Shown: positions 19,675 to 29,569 of the stretch, one piece after another | Numbering within the stretch: position 1 is the stretch's first letter | How the letters are laid out: every line of letters begins with the position of its first letter | Source: Oscillospiraceae bacterium | Lineage (GTDB): Bacteria; Bacillota; Clostridia; Oscillospirales; Ruminococcaceae | Reading direction: 5' to 3' | Length of the DNA stretch: 64,000 bases | NCBI GenBank assembly: GCA_902779915.1 | Contig: CACZDM010000005.1 | Coordinates: forward strand, 23,198 to 87,197 | Notes under the pieces: generated by a model | What the model was told of the DNA's origin: nothing | What the model saw: the letters and a program-made list of their open reading frames with translations, nothing else | Databases searched by the model: none | Made by a program: the position numbers and the translations under genes

Positions 19675-22600
19675 ATGCTCAGTGAAATAAAAAAACAGAA
19701 TGTGAAAAATATGTTTGATTTACTTAAAAACGCCGCAGAAAATTTTTGCGACAAAACGTTTATCAAGTGGCAAGAGGAAGAAGAAATTCTTGAAAAAAGC
19801 TTTTTAGAAACTTTTAAAGACTCCGAAAAAATTGCGAGATATATAGCAAGTTTTGAAAAAATTTTAGGCCATCGCGTTCATGCTGCGCTGATCGGGAGCG
19901 CTTCATATGAATATGTGTGTTCTATGTTTGGAGTTTTTGGGGGAAATGGCGTCGCAATTCCAATCGACAACCAAATATCAAGAGAAAACCTCATTAAAAA
20001 TTTATCAAAAGCTGATGTTGATGTTGTATTTTTTGATTTTAAATATCGCTCTTTTGCAACATATGTTAAAAAGAAAATAACAAGTCGAAAAATAAAATTT
20101 ATTTGCCTGCAGGATGTTGATTATGAAAATAACTTTTATTCAATCATTAATTCTGACCTGGGGAAGGCAGCTTTGCCTGAAATTGATCCGCTTAAAGAAG
20201 CTTTGATAATTTTCACTTCTGGAACAACAGGCGTTCAAAAGGGCGTTATGCTGTCGCATTTAAACCAGCTTAGTGCTATATTTTCTTTTGATATGCCATC
20301 TCACCCAATTCCTCAAAGCGATGAAATTCTCCTCAGCATTCTCCCCATTCACCACATTTACGCTTTAAACGGAAATTTTTTGATGCCCCTCAAATATGGA
20401 TCCACAGTGTGTCTATGTCTTGATTTGAAAAAATTGCAAAAGTCAATTCAAGTATTTAACCCAACGCAAATTTTCATGGTTCCCATGATAGCCAAAATGC
20501 TGGTTAATTGCTTTTTCATGACCATAAAACAAAACCCGAGTTTACCAAAAGACCAAATTAAAAACATGATATTTGGTAAAAATCTTTTTTGGCTGTTTAT
20601 TGGCGGCTCAAGTTTGCCGGACTGCCTTGAAAAAAGTTTAATTGAGACCGGAATTAGCATCGCGCAAGGATATGGCCTGACTGAATGGTCGCCTCCAGCT
20701 TTGCAGTCGGATTTTGATCGCCAAGATAAAATTAAATCAGTTGGCAAACCAACTGAAAACTGTCAACTTCGCATACAAGATGGAGAAATTCAAGTTAAAA
20801 GCCCGTCGGTTATGATTGGATATTATAAAGAGCCTGAGCTTACAAAGCAAGCTTTCACGCAAGATGGCTTTTTTAAAACAGGCGATTTGGGTTATATTGA
20901 TGATGACGGTTTTGTTTACGTTACCGGGCGCAAGAAAAATTTGATAATACTCAGCAATGGCGAAAATGTTTCCCCAGAACAATTCGAGAACGATTTTTCC
21001 GACGAGCTTTTGATTCAAGATATAATTGTCTATGAAAACAACGACAAAATTGTGGCCCAAGTATATCCGAATTTTCCATATGCTCAGGCCGCGAATTTAT
21101 CCGACATTTCATCCGAAGTTTCAAAAATCATCCAAAAACACAATTCCAATTTTCCAAGCTATTGCCAAATAGCCGACGTCAAAGTCCGGAATGACCCATT
21201 CGAAAAAACATCATCAAATAAAATACTCAGGCATAAATATATCACCCCTCAATCTATTTCGCAACAAAGTCATAAAACTTCGACCAAACCCCAAACCGAA
21301 CTTCAAAAGAAAATTTTAAAAGCTGTTTCGCGTGTGACCGGAAATGACAACATTGGAATAGATGATGATTTGATTGATTGCGGCCTGAATTCTTTGGCGT
21401 CAATGCTCCTGATAGAAGATTTTGAAAAAACATTTGATCGGTCAATAACCTTTAATCAGCTAAGCTCCAACCGAACAATTCGAAAAATAGAAGATTTGAT
21501 TCTCAATTCAAAGCAGCAATTGAAAAAAGCTTGTCCAGTTTATGAAAAATATCCGCTTATAGACCCTCAAAACTATTATATCGCGCAAAAAGGCACTACT
21601 TGTGGAAACCTGGCCAATTTGCTTGAACTTGATGAAAATATTGACTTGGAAAAGTTAAAAAATGCTATTTTACAAGCAATTGACGCGCATCCCGCTTTAA
21701 AAGGAATTATAAAGCCAGACAAAGAAGGAAAACTGGAGCTTTTTCGTGATGATTCAAGAAAAATTGAGCTCCAGATAGAAAAAGTGTCGGATCAAGAATT
21801 CGAGGAAATATCCAAAAATCTTGTCACTTCATTTAGACTTGATGGAACAGATGATTTATTTCATATTCGGCTTTTTCAAACTCCAAATGCAAAATACTCG
21901 TTTTTTGATGTTTCACATATTATAAGCGACGGAGTCACAATAAAAACACTGCTAAACGACATAAATAGCTCCTATATGGGGCAAAAAATAGAAAAGGAAA
22001 AATTTTCATTCTATGACTATGTTGTTGAATATTATGGGGAAGAAAAACAGCAAAAGCGCAAAAATGATCTAAAATATTATGAAAACCTGTTAAAAGGCTT
22101 GACCCTGGAGCGCAGCATTTTAAACAAAAAAGGAAAGACTGAGCTTTGCAGCAAAGATCCCGGATATATTCAAAAACAGTTTGAACTTTTTAGCAGGAAA
22201 GACGTGATATATTTTTGCCAAAAACATAATATATCCGAAAATGTTTTCCTATATACAGCTTTTAACTATCTTGTTGGAATATTTTCAAATTTAAAACACA
22301 CTTTCACTCGCAGCACTCACGGTGGTCGCGATGATTCCAGGTTTATAAAAACTGCTGGCCCATTTTTTAAGTGCTACTTCTGCCGTTATGATGTCGTTGC
22401 GCATGAAACTGTTGAAGAATTGCTCAAAAGAACAAAAAATCAAATTATGGACACGATGAAATGCCAATTTTCTAATGTTGACCATATTGAAATGTTTTTC
22501 CAATATCAAGGTGATATGTATAATATTTGCGAATTTAGTGGTTTTCCAGTCAAAAAATTGCCCATAAAACACGATGATATACCATTTCATGTTGAGATTA

Positions 22601-23307
22601 TGTCGGATCAAATTTCATATTTTGTAAAATTAACATACTGGAAAGAGCGATTTGACGAAAAAATGCTTTCTAATTTTTTAACCTGCTACGAACACCTTGT
22701 AAATGCGATGTTGACCGAAAAATCTGCGCGGATGTTAAAACATCATATCCCAAGCGAAATGTTTCCAAACGCATGCTATATAACCGCAAAAGAATTAAAC
22801 GATGAGGTGGGATATAGCCTTTTAAAAAATGTTTCCGACGATCAAAAAGTCAGGGTTTATGTTCTCGATGACGATTACTATAAAAAACCTGTTGGAGCTT
22901 GGGGGCGGCTATATTTAAAAGACTTCGAGCCAACAGATTTGGTTGGAAAAATAAAATATCCTTATCGTAAAGGAGTCATTTTATATGACACAGGAATAAC
23001 GGCAAGAATACTGCCAGACGGCCAAATTGATTTTTTGGAAAACAGTGGGCGAGTTGTTTTAACAGAAGATCCGGTAAAAGGTCTTCAATATCACGACCTC
23101 GGAAAGCTGGAAAAATTCATTAAAAGCCATGAAAATGTTAAAAATTGCCAAAGTTTTATGACCTTTAATCCAGAAAACGGAAGCATGCAGCTGGAACTTG
23201 AAGTTCAAACGGACAAGGATCGCTTTTTGCAAAAGATTTTCTCGGATGTTGAAAGCAATCTAGACCAAAGTATATCACCTGATGTTGTTAAAGTTATAGG
23301 CAAATAG
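19675..23307 (+). CDS. NRPS-like protein: adenylation - carrier - condensation - partial adenylation
   Basis: 1210 residues behind GGGAGG. Residues ~10-525 form an acyl-adenylating domain: FTSGTTGVQKGVMLSH (~180), GYGLTE (~332), KTGDLGYIDDDGF (~401), GRKKNLIILSNGENVSP and the catalytic Lys in SSNKILRH (~517). A carrier domain follows with its phosphopantetheine Ser in CGLNSLAS (~573). Residues ~620-1050 form a condensation domain with SHIISDG (~747), i.e. HHxxxDG with the first His replaced but the catalytic second His kept. From ~1059 a fragment VYVLDDDYYKKPVGAWGRLYL ... ILPDGQIDFLENSGRVV resembles the late part of an NRPS adenylation domain without its core. No thioesterase or other module is near. 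The A domain looks closer to acyl-CoA/fatty acyl-AMP ligases than to classical amino acid domains. Product unknown. Confidence 0.85.
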   Translation: MLSEIKKQNVKNMFDLLKNAAENFCDKTFIKWQEEEEILEKSFLETFKDSEKIARYIASFEKILGHRVHAALIGSASYEYVCSMFGVFGGNGVAIPIDNQISRENLIKNLSKADVDVVFFDFKYRSFATYVKKKITSRKIKFICLQDVDYENNFYSIINSDLGKAALPEIDPLKEALIIFTSGTTGVQKGVMLSHLNQLSAIFSFDMPSHPIPQSDEILLSILPIHHIYALNGNFLMPLKYGSTVCLCLDLKKLQKSIQVFNPTQIFMVPMIAKMLVNCFFMTIKQNPSLPKDQIKNMIFGKNLFWLFIGGSSLPDCLEKSLIETGISIAQGYGLTEWSPPALQSDFDRQDKIKSVGKPTENCQLRIQDGEIQVKSPSVMIGYYKEPELTKQAFTQDGFFKTGDLGYIDDDGFVYVTGRKKNLIILSNGENVSPEQFENDFSDELLIQDIIVYENNDKIVAQVYPNFPYAQAANLSDISSEVSKIIQKHNSNFPSYCQIADVKVRNDPFEKTSSNKILRHKYITPQSISQQSHKTSTKPQTELQKKILKAVSRVTGNDNIGIDDDLIDCGLNSLASMLLIEDFEKTFDRSITFNQLSSNRTIRKIEDLILNSKQQLKKACPVYEKYPLIDPQNYYIAQKGTTCGNLANLLELDENIDLEKLKNAILQAIDAHPALKGIIKPDKEGKLELFRDDSRKIELQIEKVSDQEFEEISKNLVTSFRLDGTDDLFHIRLFQTPNAKYSFFDVSHIISDGVTIKTLLNDINSSYMGQKIEKEKFSFYDYVVEYYGEEKQQKRKNDLKYYENLLKGLTLERSILNKKGKTELCSKDPGYIQKQFELFSRKDVIYFCQKHNISENVFLYTAFNYLVGIFSNLKHTFTRSTHGGRDDSRFIKTAGPFFKCYFCRYDVVAHETVEELLKRTKNQIMDTMKCQFSNVDHIEMFFQYQGDMYNICEFSGFPVKKLPIKHDDIPFHVEIMSDQISYFVKLTYWKERFDEKMLSNFLTCYEHLVNAMLTEKSARMLKHHIPSEMFPNACYITAKELNDEVGYSLLKNVSDDQKVRVYVLDDDYYKKPVGAWGRLYLKDFEPTDLVGKIKYPYRKGVILYDTGITARILPDGQIDFLENSGRVVLTEDPVKGLQYHDLGKLEKFIKSHENVKNCQSFMTFNPENGSMQLELEVQTDKDRFLQKIFSDVESNLDQSISPDVVKVIGK

Positions 23308-23329
23308 GCGATGTCTTTTTTGATGGATC

Positions 23330-23370
23330 AAAAACCGCTTCAAGCAAGGAAAAAGCTTAAAGCGGTTTTT
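23330..23370 (+). terminator. Terminator after the NRPS-like gene
   Basis: AAAAACCGCTT and AAAGCGGTTTTT pair across an 18-base loop, forming a strong hairpin with a T run. Symmetric A and T runs mean it may work on both strands and also end the GG peptide transcript. Confidence 0.9.
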
Positions 23371-23419
23371 GAAATATGTAGATTTAAATTAAATAATGTC
23401 TGGACTGTTAAAATATTGT

Positions 23420-23653
23420 TTAGTATTTAAAGCCGCCCCATGCTTCTTTGAGTTTTTCCTGAAATTGGTCATATGTGTAGTTGGTGGTGAATTCCTTGAA
23501 TTTTTCTTCAGGATTTTCAAAGTAATTGCAAAAATTTCTGACCTCTTTTTTTTGTTTTCTTGTCCAGCCTTGTCCGCTCTTTCCGCCAGCGACGGCGTCC
23601 ATTGAATCGGACGTTAATTCATCACTTGATTTGCAATTTTTATTTTCCTCCAT
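23420..23653 (-). CDS. Small GG-motif peptide (bacteriocin/RiPP-like precursor)
   Basis: 77 residues from the ATG at 23653, preceded by GGGGGTG six bases away; a GTG at 23662 is inside that site. The N-terminal part is short, acidic and Ser-rich and ends in SMDAVAGG at about residues 17-24, a double-glycine type leader end like those processed by C39 peptidases. The remainder, KSGQGWTRKQKKEVRNF onward, is charged and Phe/Tyr-rich and ends WGGFKY. It has its own promoter. The second such element in the window beside the precursor at 4344, but with a different leader. No exporter or modifying enzyme lies next to it; the NRPS-like gene is convergent. Function not known. Confidence 0.65.
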   Translation of the reverse strand: MEENKNCKSSDELTSDSMDAVAGGKSGQGWTRKQKKEVRNFCNYFENPEEKFKEFTTNYTYDQFQEKLKEAWGGFKY

Positions 23654-23737
23654 TTCAAACACCCCCTTTCTATATGTTTACTCCATCAAGAGGTTTTCAC
23701 TACGCATAATACAAAATTAATAAAAACCCCTATATAT

Positions 23738-23766
23738 ACAATAGCATACTTTCCTAAATATGTCAA
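23738..23766 (-). promoter_or_regulatory. Promoter for the small GG-motif peptide
   Basis: Minus-strand TTGACA (23761-23766) and TATTGT (23738-23743) with 17 bases between, about 85 bases before the ATG. Confidence 0.75.
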
Positions 23767-23833
23767 GCGTTTATTAATAGATAATTAAAATATTTCCAAA
23801 AGATAATACTTAGAGTTTTATTTGCTGCGCTGA

Positions 23834-24544
23834 TCAACTATTATTGCAATGTGAAATGCGGTCCAATTGCCAATGCCCTTGAGAATTTTTAATAAATGTC
23901 CAAAATTCCGCAAAACATTCTGATTTATAGCGTTTTGATGAACAATTTTCAACCATTTTGCGAATGCCTCTCCAGGATTTTGCCAAAAAACCATCTGATT
24001 CATCTTTTCTGGGAGTTTTAACAATATAATCAATCATGCTTCCCTCTATTTTCACACATATCTTTTCAAACCCATTCTTGCTAAATCTCCAAGGGGTTAT
24101 TGAAAGAAGCTGTATATCTTCACATATATTTTTTTTGTTTGCCTTTGCCAGTTTTGCTAACTTTTTTTGATGATTTTCAAATAATCTTTGAGTCATATAT
24201 CTTTTTGCCGGGGTCATGTCACCGCCGGCCCAAGCTTTTTGTATTGCAAAATATGCATCAGAAATTTCTATAACTATGCGTTTATAATTAAGCCCACTAG
24301 CATCTATTTTGCGTTTTGCGCGCTTTTGTGATATGGTTGAGAAGCCATATGTAGCCAACCCAAAACAACCCATAATGCATAAAATCTCCAAGGGATTCAA
24401 ACTTCTGCTTCCGCCGCCATGACTATGTCCTCCATGACCGCCACCATGGCCGCCACCACCTCCAGCTCTGGCTGCGACATTAAACTGGTCTAAAGATCCC
24501 AGGCAAATCAACACGATCAACAAAGCAATTAATCTTTTTTTCAT
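23834..24544 (-). CDS. Secreted/membrane Tim44-like domain protein
   Basis: 236 residues with a signal peptide (KKRLIALLIVLICLGSL) followed by a Gly/His-rich stretch AGGGGGHGGGHGGHSHGGGS and a hydrophobic segment LEILCIMGCFGLATYGFS. The C-terminal ~150 residues look like the Tim44-like lipid-binding domain: ISDAYFAIQKAWAGGDMTPA, MTQRLFENHQKKLAKL and, near the end, FAEFWTFIKNSQGHWQLDRI. Bacterial Tim44-like proteins have this signal, Gly-rich linker, membrane segment and domain order. Their role is poorly known. GAAGGGA precedes the ATG. No clear partner among the neighbours. Confidence 0.75.
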   Translation of the reverse strand: MKKRLIALLIVLICLGSLDQFNVAARAGGGGGHGGGHGGHSHGGGSRSLNPLEILCIMGCFGLATYGFSTISQKRAKRKIDASGLNYKRIVIEISDAYFAIQKAWAGGDMTPAKRYMTQRLFENHQKKLAKLAKANKKNICEDIQLLSITPWRFSKNGFEKICVKIEGSMIDYIVKTPRKDESDGFLAKSWRGIRKMVENCSSKRYKSECFAEFWTFIKNSQGHWQLDRISHCNNS

Positions 24545-24733
24545 TTTTTAACGTCCCTTCAAATATCAAAAACACGAGCATAATTTCAAACTATATTATA
24601 ATCATATCACAAATTATCAGCAATTGTATTAAAATCTTGTTAAATTTTTATGAATTTATTTTTAACAAGCTATCCATGGCCACTAGAAAAAAAGCTGATT
24701 CCCTGCTTTAAGTGTGTATATGTTTAATTTTGC

Positions 24734-25714
24734 CTAACCGACTTCATCCGCTTCAAATATCTTTCTATAATCATATTTTTCTTTGGGCAAAATTATTAGA
24801 TCGCCCAAAATTTTAGCATATTTACAAAATTTAGGCTTAAAGTGCATAATTCCTGAATCCGGCGTGAATGTCAACTCGCCAAACTTTATTGATCCATCGT
24901 CCAAAAGATAAAAATCAACTCTAACAAAGCAAAATCCTTCGCTTAATTTTGAAGAAAATTCGTATATTTCACTGAAATTGTTCGGTTTTTTAATTAAATC
25001 CTTATCATTTTTGGGGTGAGTGTATAAAAATGGTTGAAGATTCCAATTGGCGTCATAACATTCAACCTTCTTTGCTTTCCCTTCCCCCCGAACAAAAGTA
25101 AAAAACTTCGGCGTTCCATTAAAACACAACACCTTAACGTCGGTCAAAGCAGCCCCGTTGTTTTCAAGATATTCTTCTGCGATGATCCTGGGCTTTATGT
25201 TGTGATAATGCAGCTCAAATCCAGAATTAAAAGCAAAATCGGTCTGAAGCCACTTGTCAAACATGCCTTTAATTTGTTCTTTGTCAAGATTGGCTTTCCT
25301 CGAAATAAAAATATTACATCCGTAACCATGAGTTGCTTTTAACAAAAACCTATCCGGCAATTTATCAAAATCAATATCGTCAAATTTATCCCAGACGCCC
25401 AAAATTGGAACAACATATTTTTCTCCGATTTTTTGCCTAACATAGTCTTTCACCAAGTATTTGTCGGAAAGCTTGGTTTTTATCGGAGTTGAATCCCAAA
25501 GCTTGAGCCATTGAATTTTTTCGTGGTAGTTCTGAGGATTTTCAAGATTTATCCATCCGCCCGTGCGTTTTTTATACCAATCTTTGAGCATTTGAGGATA
25601 TTTTGAAAGATCTTTATATTTATCCGGAGGCGGGGCAGCAGAGACCATGACTGTTCCAAAAAAGGTGAAAACAATCGAAAAAATTAAAAACATTTTAAAA
25701 AATTTAGATTTCAT
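24734..25714 (-). CDS. TupA-type ATP-grasp protein with N-terminal signal peptide
   Basis: 326 residues behind GGAGG. Residues 1 to about 26 are a Sec signal (KSKFFKMFLIFSIVFTFFGT, VMVSAAPPP). The rest matches the TupA-like ATP-grasp family found in teichuronopeptide and capsule loci: NYHEKIQWLKLWD, LSDKYLVKDYVRQKIGEKYV, LPDRFLLKATHGYGCNIF with the ATP-binding Lys, and FVRVDFYLLDDGSIKFGELT with the metal-binding acids. The family forms amide bonds with ATP in the cytosol. A signal peptide is therefore unexpected and parallels the two exported GT2 enzymes. Ends EADEVG. The substrate is not known. Confidence 0.82.
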   Translation of the reverse strand: MKSKFFKMFLIFSIVFTFFGTVMVSAAPPPDKYKDLSKYPQMLKDWYKKRTGGWINLENPQNYHEKIQWLKLWDSTPIKTKLSDKYLVKDYVRQKIGEKYVVPILGVWDKFDDIDFDKLPDRFLLKATHGYGCNIFISRKANLDKEQIKGMFDKWLQTDFAFNSGFELHYHNIKPRIIAEEYLENNGAALTDVKVLCFNGTPKFFTFVRGEGKAKKVECYDANWNLQPFLYTHPKNDKDLIKKPNNFSEIYEFSSKLSEGFCFVRVDFYLLDDGSIKFGELTFTPDSGIMHFKPKFCKYAKILGDLIILPKEKYDYRKIFEADEVG

Positions 25715-25947
25715 TTTAATCGCTCCTCCAATCTATAAATTTAAGACTGATTTTGAAATTATTATCTTTCTGCGGCACTTTTGAATAAACACCCACCACT
25801 ATACTACAGTATATTATAAATAAAAAATATATCAATTGGCAAATTAACTAAATTTGGAAAAATAACCAAAAGTTTTGTCCAAAAAATTGTAAGCAATACT
25901 TTTAAAAAAACATCACCCTCCATTTAAATAAAATTTTAAAATTAGGC

Positions 25948-26700
25948 TCAGAATCGTTTTAGAATGTCTAGACATAACCTTTTTTCATTATTGTCTAATT
26001 GTGCAAAAATCTCAGAATCCTCCAAAATCCCTCTCAAAGGCCTTAAAACGTCCAAGTCAAACTCTTCTTCAGACAAGCATCGAGTTAAAGTTTTAGCTAT
26101 TTTGACCTTTTGTTTAGTGGAATATTCTTTAAAAAAATTACACCAGGCCAAATTGGAAAAAGTCTCAACAACATAATCTCTAGCCGAATCTTGACTCCAA
26201 CATTCAATAAGCGCATCTGTTATGTCTATTCTTTGCTCGACGGAATATGCTTTAAAAAAGTTATAGTGGGAAAAATTTCGCAAAATTTCTGCAAGCTGTT
26301 CTTGGCGTTCTTCCGAAAACGAATAGCTAGTCAATATGTCGGTCACTTTTAGCTTGTGTTTCAAAGAGCATTCTCCAAGAAAATCATTCTGGGAAAAATC
26401 CAAACACATTTCAAAAAAATATTCTTCGTCCCACTCTTCCCAAACAGGCTTTTTGAGCAAAAAAACAAATTGAGAAACTGGGTTTTGGCTTTTGCTCTCA
26501 ACATCACTTTTTTGTTTGTCTTCCTCCTCGTCGCTTTCATAATCAGATTGCTCGGACTCGCAAGATTCGTTTAAGTCATATATACTTTGGCAGCTGCATA
26601 AATGTTTTTTTGGAGTAGCAAAAGCCATTCCTGTCACTAGCCCTATTGTTGAAGCAGCAAGAAATCCAGCTAAAATTTTATTAATGATTTTTATTTTCAT
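25948..26700 (-). CDS. Secreted acidic helical-repeat protein, unknown function
   Basis: 250 residues with a signal peptide (KIIN.. GFLAASTIGLVTGMAFA) and a plausible cut after AFA. A Glu/Asp/Ser tract follows (ESEQSDYESDEEEDKQKSD). From about residue 90 come three to four repeats of roughly 39 residues sharing a F(S)xxxFxxxSxxxKxxIxDxL pattern: DFSQNDFLGECSLKHKLKV, NFSHYNFFKAYSVEQRIDI and NLAWCNFFKEYSTKQKVKI. I do not recognise the family. Exported helical repeats of this kind often bind proteins; an effector role is possible but unproven. GGGGGG lies before the ATG. Confidence 0.7.
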   Translation of the reverse strand: MKIKIINKILAGFLAASTIGLVTGMAFATPKKHLCSCQSIYDLNESCESEQSDYESDEEEDKQKSDVESKSQNPVSQFVFLLKKPVWEEWDEEYFFEMCLDFSQNDFLGECSLKHKLKVTDILTSYSFSEERQEQLAEILRNFSHYNFFKAYSVEQRIDITDALIECWSQDSARDYVVETFSNLAWCNFFKEYSTKQKVKIAKTLTRCLSEEEFDLDVLRPLRGILEDSEIFAQLDNNEKRLCLDILKRF

Positions 26701-26909
26701 AATTGTCAGCCCCCCACAATTTGTTTTTTATCTGACAAAATTCTACATATTTATGGTAAATTTTACAAAATAATTATATTCTAATTTTTAATTTTTTGCA
26801 ACAAAAATTAAAAGTGGCGTTTTTTTGCGCGCCACTCCTGCTTTAAATATATATTTTTAGTTGGAGAGTTGCATATTTTAATGGGTAGATTTTAAGGGGG
26901 AACAACTCC
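26701..26909. other. AT-rich gap with a terminator-like hairpin
   Basis: AGTGGCG and CGCCACT pair around a T-rich loop at 26813-26836. On the minus strand the stem is followed by TTTTAATTTTT, so it would end a leftward transcript from the repeat region. The leftward gene at 25948-26700 begins after it. Nothing else is recognised. Confidence 0.5.
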
Positions 26910-27120
26910 CAAGCCCGCCAACCTACCACTTATCACGGATGCTTTCAAAGAAACTTGTGCTTGAGGAAGGTTTAATACTCAAATTCGTTGTGAGCGGGCG
27001 GCGTTTTGATTGGCTTTTGCATGGATTTTTAAACGCGATTGAGGATTGTTTAATATACAGGGTTTTTAATCAAAGAGTCGGATATTTTAAACAAAGACTT
27101 TACCTGGGACAAATATAACC
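26910..27120 (+). repeat. Dispersed intergenic repeat, copy A
   Basis: About 210 bases matching the reverse complement of 62333-62540 and, more weakly, 47480-47692. Conserved landmarks in order are CTACCACTT, GCTTTCAAAG, AAGGTTTAAT, CGTTGTGAGC, ATTGGCTTTTGCAT, TTTAAACGCGATTGAGGAT, AAAGAGTCGGAT and, at the end, GACAAATATAACC. No transposase and no conserved long frame. A mobile-element relic or structured noncoding element are both possible. Confidence 0.75.
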
Positions 27121-27186
27121 TTCCAAAACTTAAGAATCAAGGTCGCTTTGTCTTGAATTTTTCAGCAAAATCACATAAATTTTACT

Positions 27187-27215
27187 TTGACATATCCGCA
27201 ATTATTTCTTATAAT
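27187..27215 (+). promoter_or_regulatory. Promoter for ligA-gatCAB
   Basis: TTGACA at 27187-27192 and TATAAT at 27210-27215, 17-base spacer, about 55 bases before the GTG of ligA. Confidence 0.9.
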
Positions 27216-27228
27216 AGAATTACGCTGA

Positions 27229-29256
<2,028 letters not shown>

Positions 29257-29281
29257 TTTTTAAAGCAAAGGAGCTTGAAAT

Positions 29282-29554
29282 ATGGACATAGAAATAATGA
29301 AAATAGCAAAATTATCAAGAATCAAAATCGATGGAGCGGTTGCAAAAAAGGTTGAAGCAAATTTAAATCGAATAATTCAAAGCATTAAAGATCTGCCTGA
29401 ATTTGACAAAAACGAAAACTTTTTCAATCCCGACAATGTTATGCCGCTGCGGGCTGATGTTGTTAAAGATTTTGGGTTTGATCGAAATGATATGCTCAAA
29501 AACGCGCCTCAAGTTAAGGCGGGATGTGTTGTTGTCCCTAAAAAAATTGACTAG
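29282..29554 (+). CDS. gatC: Asp-tRNA(Asn)/Glu-tRNA(Gln) amidotransferase subunit C
   Basis: 90-residue stabilising subunit of GatCAB. Typical features are IMKIAKLSRIKI at the start, a helical segment with IIQSIKDLPEFD and the RADVV box near residue 60. AAGGAG precedes the ATG. Directly followed by gatA and gatB, which settles the call despite modest sequence conservation in this family. Confidence 0.93.
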   Translation: MDIEIMKIAKLSRIKIDGAVAKKVEANLNRIIQSIKDLPEFDKNENFFNPDNVMPLRADVVKDFGFDRNDMLKNAPQVKAGCVVVPKKID

Positions 29555-29569
29555 AAAGGAAAATGTTAT

